This document shows, piece after piece, positions 55,072-64,000 of a stretch of 64,000 bases of DNA. The stretch lies in assembly GCA_036852015.1 (NCBI GenBank), contig JAANDG010000139.1:217013-281012 (forward strand), written 5' to 3'. This DNA is from Pelodera strongyloides. Its lineage: Eukaryota > Nematoda > Chromadorea > Rhabditida > Rhabditidae. The notes under the pieces are model-generated. The model was not told the DNA's origin, searched no databases, and saw only the letters and a program-made list of their open reading frames with translations. Positions within the stretch are counted from its first letter, which is position 1; each line of letters opens with the position of its first letter. The position numbers were made by a program, and so were the translations under genes.

Positions 55072-55151
55072 CAGCATGAGTGGCCTAGTGGATAACGCGT
55101 TTGCCTCTCATGCGAAAGGTCGCAGGTTTGATTCCTCTGGTTGTTCGATGC
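55072..55151 (+). pseudogene. tRNA-Glu-like sequence
   Basis: D-arm TGGCCTAGTGGATAACGC; anticodon stem TTTGC/GCGAA pairs perfectly around loop CTCTCAT, giving anticodon CTC (Glu). T-arm GCAGGTTTGATTCCTCT has one broken pair and the acceptor stem is mostly unpaired. Likely a pseudogene. Confidence 0.45.
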
Positions 55152-55587
55152 GTAGGATTCTGCTCATCGAGTAAAGCACAAACCACTTTAAGATTCTTAT
55201 TCAACGGTTACTGTAGAATGAAAAGAAATCAAGGAGCTAATTAATACTAAGTGCCTTGGATTTCTCAGCTTTCTCGCTTGACAATGCTTTTTGATTCGGG
55301 TAAAAAGTCCTGGAAGACTGGGAGATGTGAGCGTAACTGAATTCGCGTTCAACATTGAAAAGGTATTCGTTATTGAACGATCATAACATCTTATTAGGTA
55401 CATAAATGTTACGCGTAACGCCCATGACTATGAACAAATAAACAAATATACATTGTTGCTTTATATATTACGATTATCTATGTCTATGCATGATAGGTTC
55501 AAACTGCGGAATAATCCCCTAAAGCACTTCCGACGTCACGGATCTACGTCGTCAAAGTTAATTGGAACTTCGTGTGAGGTAGGTTAG

Positions 55588-55672
55588 AAGGGAGAGAGAG
55601 AGAGAAAGCTGGGGAGAGCGACAACGAAGTTGACAGCTAAGGAGAGAGAGAGAGAGAGATAAGAAAGAGAGC
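55588..55672. repeat. (GA)n tracts
   Basis: Two GAGAGAGA blocks separated by about 35 bp. Confidence 0.85.
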
Positions 55673-55874
55673 ACAAGACAAACGAAAAAAGAAGAGGTTT
55701 GGTACGCAAAAGCTGGTAGGCAGACACTTTCACCCTTTCTTGTTGAATCCTGCATTTCGAAGTGAAAAAGCTTTATTTATGAAGACGCGGTACAGACGCA
55801 GAACTACTTGAAAGCGGATTATGGGTTGCCGAAACAGAGAAACAACGTATGTCGCGGCACACCAAACGGTTTTC

Positions 55875-56012
55875 ACCTAGGAAGGCACTTGGTGACCGGT
55901 TACCGACCATTTGGCCACTTCAAGTCCATGTGATGGCTCTTGACCGCGGATTTCGAGAAAAATGGCCACCACATGGCTATCAAGTGTCGCTAAATGTTTT
56001 CTATATTGCTTT
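55875..56012. repeat. Dispersed GGTCACC-family copy
   Basis: Contains TTGGTGACCGGTTACCGACC, TTTCGAGAAAAATGGCCACC and ACATGGCTATCAAGTG in the order seen in other copies. Confidence 0.55.
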
Positions 56013-56358
56013 TAATAAAGGTCTATTGATTACATAAATAACATACAATCAAAAGGCACCCAAAAGATGGAGGCACCCTAAGGTGGTGGCAGGTGGCACC
56101 CTAATATGCTATGGTTGCCCTTATATGAGAGTCTCGCACTCTTCCACGTAGGCAGTGCTGACCTTACGTGGCTCCGGAAATGAACGAGAAGTCGTTCTTT
56201 CTCCGACTTCCTTTTAATATGTATAAGTTTACGGATGAATTCACAGTGACATATAAGTGAAAATGAAGAAATGGGGTGAAAGAACAAGATTTCCTGAATG
56301 TAGGGCTACGACACCCATGCCGAGTTCAATTCTGAGATAAAGCAGTATTGTACCTCGT

Positions 56359-56481
56359 TTGGGAAATTTGCATATGATGCGCATATCCTATGTACCCTAG
56401 GCGGTGCCCTCCCGCCAAGCTTCCGGCACCAAATTTACATAGGATATTGAAGGATATGCGCATCACATGCAAATTAGCCAA
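56359..56481. mobile_element. Degenerate family C hairpin
   Basis: Left arm TTTGGGAAATTTGCATATGA; right arm CATCACATGCAAATTAGCCA then AA. Shares the ATCCTATGTA word with the perfect copies but has a different GC-rich loop. Confidence 0.75.
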
Positions 56482-56601
56482 AGTTACAATGTGGTCAAAG
56501 CCAAACCTCTTTTATAAGCAAAATTCAATCCTTACATTATGTAGATGGAAATGCTTCGAAAATTATACAGTTTATATGTTGAAGTGATTGGCCCCACACG
56601 C

Positions 56602-56772
56602 TTAAAGCGAAATGCCAGCCTCTTTGGAAAATTTGCATATGATAAGCAAATCCTATGTATCCTATGCTAATTTTGCGCGATTGCCGTGGACGATCGTACA
56701 AAATTAGCATAGGATACATAGGATTTGCTTATCATATGCAAATTTTCCAAAGGGGCAAGCATTTCGCTTTAA
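56602..56772. mobile_element. Perfect-hairpin MITE, family C, copy 2
   Basis: 171 bp, differing from 45572-45742 by only a handful of bases (loop GATTGCCGTGG versus GAGTGTCGCGG; AAGCGAAA versus AAGCAAAA). Ends TTAAAGCGAAATGCCAGCCT and GGGGCAAGCATTTCGCTTTA. Confidence 0.95.
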
Positions 56773-56910
56773 CGATGAAAGTTTTATATAGTTACAAAAC
56801 AACTGCAAAAATATTCCGCATAATCTAACTGGGTTATAAGTTACGCGTAGCTAATCTACAAAGTTATTGTTCACTCATAAACCCAGTCCAGTTTACAGAT
56901 ATTTTATGTA

Positions 56911-57085
56911 AAGCAGTAGAACGGCCGCAATTTGAAACGTAGGCTGGACAACTACATTCTTATGCATTTATGCAAATTGAGCTAGATTTTCTATTCTAAT
57001 CATACTCATTTGCATATAGTGTACAGGAAAGTAGTTATCCAAATTCCGCTTAAAAACCAGCTGTCATACTGCTTGAAAAATTAAA
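56911..57085. mobile_element. Palindromic MITE, family A
   Basis: Left end GTAAAGCAGTAGAACGGCCG; right end TTAAAAACCAGCTGTCATAC then TGCTTGAA. Internal CTCATTTGCATATAG. Confidence 0.75.
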
Positions 57086-57390
57086 AACAGAGAAAATATT
57101 TTCTCAGTCTTCTGGATGCCAGCAAGGATTCAGGTTTCTAAGGGGATAATGCGCCAATCAGGGGCGCATTGGGTGGTCTTTCATGGAGCATCACGGGCCC
57201 TAGGAACGTCCTCTAGGGCCCCTAGAAATCAGCTGATTGGGCCTCTGCGGGCACTTCTTCCGGAGATTTTTTTTGTGCTGGGAATTACTCTCGGGCAAGG
57301 CCGTTCGGCCCGCGGCCCGAGCTTTTGCAGAGTGGTCATCATTTTTGCATAAATGTGGATAACTAGGAAGTAGAAAACCTAATAGAAATT

Positions 57391-57535
57391 TAAAGCGAAA
57401 TAGAGGCCGGTTCTTGAAACGCATGTCAAATAACTACAAACATTCATGACATGCAAATGACTCCAATTCGACCCCACTTTGCAAAAAATACATAGGAAAG
57501 CAGGTACTTCAGATGCGTTTCAAAAAGCACCAAAC
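57391..57535. mobile_element. Family A MITE, right end truncated
   Basis: Left end TTTAAAGCGAAATAGAGGCC then GGTTCTTGAAACGCATG; right arm GATGCGTTTCAAAAAGCACC lacks the TTTCGCTTTAA tip. Confidence 0.7.
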
Positions 57536-58149
57536 AAAGTTTGAGATAATTTTTCCTGTACCTCAATCTACGGCCGAATTACGATAATACGCCCTCCTCA
57601 TATAACAGCGTAACATGCGCACGTAAAAAAATGTTTTGTTCGCCGCGTCCATCTGGCGCACTACTGGCCCTCATCTGGCGTAGTGCTTTGTTTTTGGCAT
57701 ATTACCTCTGTGTGGTCACCGAAGTAAAATCGATAAGTGTAAAATCAAATGTGTTTTGTGCATAATCGAAGGAAAGCCAAAAAAAGATGCTATATGAAGA
57801 AAATATTTATTATACTTCTAAACAATATAAGGAAAACGTATGTATAAGAAGAGAGTAATGGAGAGAAGATGTCGCAGTGATGAATATCGGTATTGAACGA
57901 GGCAATAGTCGAGTAGTTTCCTTTTCGAAGTTATCCGTCGATGGAGACTAATCCAAGTGTGCCGGCATGTAATCTGAAATAAATAAATAAATAAATAAAA
58001 CGCAAGACACCACTCAATTTAACCTGTTCCCTATACATTTATGCTAAGTGTGCCGAATTGGAAATGATTTATTATTTACTATAATAATGCTCTTTTTCAT
58101 GTGATGTACATGAATGAGGAGCAGCTTTCAAAACCCGCTAAAAGCCGCT

Positions 58150-58414
58150 TTAAAGGGTCAGGCCCATTTCAAATTACCCCTATTTTTGATGACTCGCAAT
58201 TGCCACGCCCAATAGAGCATATTGCCCAATTAGCGCGGAAGGGCGTGGCAACTGCGATAAATAGTTGGGTATGGCTGGTCATGGTAAATTGCTGAATACT
58301 GCGTGAATTTTGCGACTGAAAATTGGAAAAAAATTCAGCCTACTATATTTGAAACGGAGAATCCGATGGAGTCATCAAAAATAGGGGTAATTTGAAATGG
58401 GCCTGACCCTTTAA
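58150..58414. mobile_element. Hairpin MITE (TTTAAAGGGTCAGGCCCA ends)
   Basis: Left arm TTTAAAGGGTCAGGCCCATT then TCAAATTACCCCTATT; right arm the exact complement. 265 bp. Its right tip directly abuts a family A left end (TTTAAAGCGAAATACCGGCC at 58411). Confidence 0.9.
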
Positions 58415-59094
58415 AGCGAAATACCGGCCGGTTTTTAAAAACACATAGAATAGACCAGCATTCTTCTGCAGCTGATGCAAATTAACACAAATTAGGATTT
58501 CGAGCAAATAAAAAAAATCCTAACTAAAATTCAAGATTCAATAATATTTAAAGGGAGCATTAACATTTGGAAAAGCAATCGCCCATTACAGATAGATTAT
58601 TGACAACAAAAAATAGATTATTGAGAACAAACCCTTTTTAGAGCGAATTTCTGAGCGGAGAGAGGTCCTTACTCCTTACTTTGTGCGAGGGTGCGTTCAT
58701 AGTCCTAAATACAATGAATTGTGCGTACTTTGTGCGATTGTGTGTTAGTCCTGGAAAAAGTACAATGGGAAAAAACATGAATTTGGTAAGCAATCGAAAG
58801 CGTGGGAGGCGTACATTGTATTCATGTAGATTTTAAAGTTAATAACATCACACTATTTTAGTTACTATGATGAGTAATTCACAAACCTTCGTGAGGTAGG
58901 TAAAAAGAAGGATAAAAGGCTTCTAAAACGACGATGAGTCCTCAGAGTACTGTTGCAGTAGCACAGCCCATTCCGGTCAGAAGTTTCATATCTGAAATTA
59001 GACAACCGGCAGAAACGCGAAAAACATTGCTAGCCTACCTGGATTAAATTATTACAAATAATCAAATAATGTAATTACTGCACAACTATGCAGC
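58415..59094. other. Spacer before the satellite
   Basis: One half of a family A element (58411-58510), then AT-rich sequence with a short duplicated GTGCGAGGGTGCGTTCATAG / GTGCGATTGTGTGTTAG pair. No gene. Confidence 0.5.
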
Positions 59095-62000
59095 AAAAAA
59101 ATACAAAGTTCACCCTTCCTTCACCCAGTGTTGCAAACAAATTTTCATAAAATCAAATAATGGTGCACACTAACCAAAGCTATGCAGCAGCAGATGGGAT
59201 TCCTCATTGGCGACAAACGGGATAGGATCTTACGTCGAGACGATGCATTGAAGCCTCATCGTCCAATGAAGTCAATGAAAACAAAGAATAGCAGAACAAA
59301 AACGGCAAAGTATTCTCGCTCTCTATCCTACTTCTAACTAAACCCAAAACATAATAACTAAATCTCAGATGGATCTCGACTGGTCAACGTTCACCCTCAA
59401 ACAATGCCAAAAAACTGAAGCTGCTCCAATGCCAATTCCCCGAGAAGACGCGGTTCTCGGAGTTGAACAAGGGAGCACCCCAAGTCTCAACATATTTCTA
59501 AGCTCAAACAAATACAAAGTTCACCCTCAAACAATGCCAAAACCTGAAGCTGCTCCAATGCCAATTCCCCGAGAAGACGCGGTTCTCGGAGTTGAACAAG
59601 GGAGCACCCAAGTCTCAACATATTTCTAAGCTCAAACAAATACAAAGTTCAACCTCAAACAATGCCAAAACCTGAAGCTGCTCCAATGCCAATTCCCCGA
59701 GAAGACGCGGTTCTCGGAGTTGAACAAGGGAGCACCCCAAGTCTCAACATATTTCTAAGCTCAAACAAATACAAAGTTCACCCTCAAACAATGCCAAAAC
59801 CTGAAGCTGCTCCAATGCCAATTCCCCGAGAAGACGCGGTTCTCGGAGTTGAACAAGGGAGCACCCCAAGTCTCAACATATTTCTAAGCTCAGACAAATA
59901 CAAAATTCACCCCTCACTCAGTGTTGCAAACAAATTTTCATAAAATCAAATAATGGTGCACACTAACCAAATCTATGCAGCAGCAGATGGGATTCCTCAT
60001 TGGCGACAAACGGGATGGGATCTTACGTCGAGAAGATGCATCGAAGCCTCATCGTCCAACGAAGTCAATGAAAGCAAAGAATAGCAGAACAACAACGGCA
60101 AAGTACTCTCGCTCTCTGTCCTACTTCTAACTAAACCCAAAACATAATAACTAAATCTCAGATGGATCTCGACGGTCAACGTTCACCCTCAAACAATGCC
60201 AAACCTGAAGCTGCTCCAATGCCAATTCCCCGAGAAGACGCGGTTCTCGGAGTTGAACAAGGGAGCACCCCAAGTCTCAACATATTTCTAAGCTCAAACA
60301 AATACAAAGTTCACCCTCAAACAATGCCAAAACCTGAAGCTGCTCCAATGCCAATTCCCCGAGAAGACGCGGTTCTCGGAGTTGAACAAGGGAGCACCCC
60401 AAGTCTCAACATATTTCTAAGCTCAAACAAATACAAAGTTCACCCTCAAACAATGCCAAAACCTGAAGCTGCTCCAATGCCAATTCCCCGAGAAGACGCG
60501 GTTCTCGGAGTTGAACAAGGGAGCACCCCAAGTCTCAACATATTTCTAAGCTCAAACAAATACAAAGTTCACCCTCAAACAATGCCAAAACCTGAAGCTG
60601 CTCCAATGCCAATTCCCGAGAAGACGCGGTTCTCGGAGTTGAACAAGGGAGCACCCCAAGTCTCAACATATTGCTAAGCTCAGACAAATACAAAGTTCAC
60701 CCTTCACTCAGTGTTGCAAACAAATTTTCATAAAATCAAATAATGGTGCACACTAACCAAATCTATGCAGCAGCAGATGGGATTCCTCATTGGCGACAAA
60801 CGGGATGGGATCTTACGTCGAGAAGATGCATCGAAGCCTCATCGTCCAACGAAGTCAATGAAAGCAAAGAATAGCAGAACAACAACGGCAAAGTACTCTC
60901 GCTCTCTGTCCTACTTCTAACTAAACCCAAAACATAATAACTAAATCTCAGATGGATCTCGACGGTCAACGTTCACCCTCAAACAATGCCAAAACCTGAA
61001 GCTGCTCCAATGCCAATTCCCCGAGAAGACGCGGTTCTCGGAGTTGAACAAGGGAGCACCCCAAGTCTCAACATATTTCTAAGCTCAAACAAATACAAAG
61101 TTCACCCTCAAACAATGCCAAAACCTGAAGCTGCTCCAATGCCAATTCCCCGAGAAGACGCGGTTCTCGGAGTTGAACAAGGGAGCACCCCAAGTCTCAA
61201 CATATTTCTAAGCTCAGACAAATACAAAGTTCACCCTTCACTCAGTGTTGCAAACAAATTTTCATAAAATCAAATAATGGTGCACACTAACCAAATCTAT
61301 GCAGCAGCAGATGGGATTCCTCATTGGCGACAAACGGGATGGGATCTTACGTCGAGAAGATGCATCGAAGCCTCATCGTCCAACGAAGTCAATGAAAGCA
61401 AAGAATAGCAGAACAACAACGGCAAAGTACTCTCGCTCTCTGTCCTACTTCTAACTAAACCCAAAACATAATAACTAAATCTCAGATGGATCTCGACGGT
61501 CAACGTTCACCCTCAAACAATGCCAAAAACCTGAAGCTGCTCCAATGCCAATTCCCCGAGAAGACGCGGTTCTCGGAGTTGAACAAGGGAGCACCCCAAG
61601 TCTCAACATATTTCTAAGCTCAAAAAAATAAAAAGTTCACCCTCAAACAATGCCAAAACCTGAAGCTGCTCCAATGCCAATTCCCCGAGAAGACGCGGTT
61701 CTCGGAGTTGAACAAGGGAGCACCCCAAGTCTCAACATATTTCTAAGCTCAAACAAATACAAAGTTCACCCTCAAACAATGCCAAAAACCTGAAGCTGCT
61801 CCAATGCCAATTCCCCGAGAAGACGGCGGTTCTCGGAGTTGAACAAGGGAGCACCCCAAGTCTCAACATATTTCTAAGCTCAAACAAATACAAAGTTCAC
61901 CCTCAAACAATGCCAAAACCTGAAGCTGCTCCAATGCCAATTCCCCGAGAAGACGCGGTTCTCGGAGTTGAACAAGGGAGCACCCCAAGTCTCAACATAT

Positions 62001-64000
62001 TTCTAAGCTCAGACAAATACAAAGTTCACCCCTCACTCAGTGTTGCAAACAAATTTTCATAAAATCAAATAATGGTGCACACTAACCAAATCTATGCAGC
62101 AGCAGATGGGATTCCTCATTGGCGACAAACGGGATGGGATCTTACGTCGAGAAGATGCATCGAAGCCTCATCGTCCAACGAAGTCAATGAAAGCAAAGAA
62201 TAGCAGAACAACAACGGCAAAGTACTCTCGCTCTCTGTCCTACTTCTAACTAAACCCAAAACATAATAACTAAATCTCAGATGGATCTCGACGGTCAACG
62301 TTCACCCTCAAACAATGCCAACACCTGAAGCTGCTCCAATGCCAATTCCCCGAGAAGACGCGGTTCTCGGAGTTGAACAAGGGAGCACCCCAAGTCTCAA
62401 CATATTTCTAAGCTCAAACAAATACAAAGTTCACCCTCAAACAATGCCAAAACCTGAAGCTGCTCCAATGCCAATTCCCCGAGAAGACGCGGTTCTCGGA
62501 GTTGAACAAGGGAGCACCCCAAGTCTCAACATATTTCTAAGCTCAAACAAATACAAAGTTCACCCTCAAACAATGCCAAAAACCTGAAGCTGCTCCAATG
62601 CCAATTCCCCGAGAAGACGCGGTTCTCGGAGTTGAACAAGGGAGCACCCCAAGTCTCAACATATTTCTAAGCTCAAACAAATACAAAGTTCACCCTCAAA
62701 CAATGCCAAAACCTGAAGCTGCTCCAATGCCAATTCCCCGAGAAGACGCGGTTCTCGGAGTTGAACAAGGGAGCACCCCAAGTCTCAACATATTTCTAAG
62801 CTCAGACAAATACAAAATTCACCCTTCACTCAGTGTTGCAAACAAATTTTCATAAAATCAAATAATGGTGCACACTAACCAAATCTATGCAGCAGCAGAT
62901 GGGATTCCTCATTGGCGACAAACGGGATGGGATCTTACGTCGAGAAGATGCATCGAAGCCTCATCGTCCAACGAAGTCAATGAAAGCAAAGAATAGCAGA
63001 ACAACAACGGCAAAGTACTCTCGCTCTCTGTCCTACTTCTAACTAAACCCAAAACATAATAACTAAATCTCAGATGGATCTCGACGGTCAACGTTCACCC
63101 TCAAACAATGCCAACACCTGAAGCTGCTCCAATGCCAATTCCCCGAGAAGACGCGGTTCTCGGAGTTGAACAAGGGAGCACCCCAAGTCTCAACATATTT
63201 CTAAGCTCAAACAAATACAAAGTTCACCCTCAAACAATGCCAAAACCTGAAGCTGCTCCAATGCCAATTCCCCGAGAAGACGCGGTTCTCGGAGTTGAAC
63301 AAGGGAGCACCCCAAGTCTCAACATATTTCTAAGCTCAGACAAATACAAAGTTCACCCTTCACTCAGTGTTGCAAACAAATTTTCATAAAATCAAATAAT
63401 GGTGCACACTAACCAAATCTATGCAGCAGCAGATGGGATTCCTCATTGGCGACAAACGGGATGGGATCTTACGTCGAGAAGATGCATCGAAGCCTCATCG
63501 TCCAACGAAGTCAATGAAAGCAAAGAATAGCAGAACAACAACGGCAAAGTACTCTCGCTCTCTGTCCTACTTCTAACTAAACCCAAAACATAATAACTAA
63601 ATCTCAGATGGATCTCGACGGTCAACGTTCACCCTCAAACAATGCCAAACCTGAAGCTGCTCCAATGCCAATTCCCCGAGAAGACGCGGTTCTCGGAGTT
63701 GAACAAGGGAGCACCCCAAGTCTCAACATATTTCTAAGCTCAAACAAATACAAAGTTCACCCTCAAACAATGCCAAAACCTGAAGCTGCTCCAATGCCAA
63801 TTCCCGAGAAGACGCGGTTCTCGGAGTTGAACAAGGGAGCACCCCAAGTCTCAACATATTTCTAAGCTCAAACAAATACAAAGTTCACCCTCAAACAATG
63901 CCAAAACCTGAAGCTGCTCCAATGCCAATTCCCCGAGAAGACGCGGTTCTCGGAGTTGAACAAGGGAGCACCCCAAAGTCTCAACATATTTCTAAGCTCA
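59095..64000. repeat. Higher-order satellite: 129-bp monomers plus ~276-bp spacer
   Basis: Monomers (for example starting 60324, 60453, 60582, exactly 129 bp apart) read ATGCCAAAACCTGAAGCTGC ... and each contains the palindrome CCGAGAAGACGCGGTTCTCGG-type core near its middle. Groups of 4, 4, 2, 4, 4, 2 and at least 3 monomers alternate with a conserved spacer of about 276 bp, whose minus-strand landmark recurs at 59997, 60787, 61321, 62116, 62909 and 63443. The first spacer copy (59095-59395) is the most diverged; the array continues past the window. Each monomer is open in one frame (43 codons, MPKPEAAPMPIPREDAVLGV ...), but homopolymer indels break the frame between copies, so I regard it as non-coding satellite. 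Confidence 0.95.

Noticed and set aside
59997..63625. Conserved 60-codon minus-strand frame repeated six times in the satellite spacer
   Set aside because: Identity reflects homogenisation of the whole array, not coding constraint; no splice or start context.

Overview
This window is eukaryotic and almost certainly comes from a nematode, most likely a rhabditid. Four things point there. There is an interstitial tract of TTAGGC, the nematode telomere repeat. 3' splice sites are mostly T-rich TTTTCAG or TTTTAG. One gene is a recognisable forkhead gene whose start and DNA-binding domain match the FoxB/lin-31 class. The rest is AT-rich sequence loaded with palindromic MITEs and (GA)n/(CA)n tracts. 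I do not name a species.

Layout. 1-6.1 kb: a four-exon plus-strand gene for a small secreted protein whose exon phases all agree. 6.1-11.2 kb: MITEs, a 77-bp tandem repeat made from a MITE end, and a probable minus-strand gene for a second small secreted protein (9045 to 7580), followed upstream by a lone minus-strand terminal exon (10820 to 10674). 11.2-18.5 kb: no gene I can support; GC-rich minisatellite around a tRNA-like sequence, CA and GA/CT tracts. 18.5-31.4 kb: the lin-31-like FoxB gene. Promoter-like CCAAT/GC-box sequence precedes a conserved start. The forkhead domain is split over exons at 18881, 20397, 20890 and 22022. Probable middle exons lie near 24.4-24.9 kb. Four in-phase exons (29751-31405) carry a CtBP-type PFDLS motif, S/T-P sites and a C-terminal eh1-like FSIDSLL motif. 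31.4-35.4 kb: repeats, including a MITE inserted inside another MITE. 35.5-51.4 kb: about 25 exon-like blocks on the plus strand, many recognisable as diverged copies of one another, several with in-frame stops and one split by a MITE; this looks like a decayed array of duplicated exon cassettes from an unrecognised gene family. 51.4-59 kb: MITEs, a possible LTR-element remnant, tRNA-like sequences. 59.1-64 kb: a highly homogeneous satellite of 129-bp monomers separated by a ~276-bp spacer in a repeating 4-4-2 pattern, running off the window end.

The secreted-protein genes and the forkhead regulator show no obvious functional link; this is ordinary eukaryotic gene order with heavy repeat load. 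The confident parts are the forkhead exons, the first secreted-protein gene, the satellite and the palindromic elements. Middle exons of the forkhead gene, the minus-strand gene joins and the 35-51 kb region are inferences from splice sites and reading frames and need transcript data.
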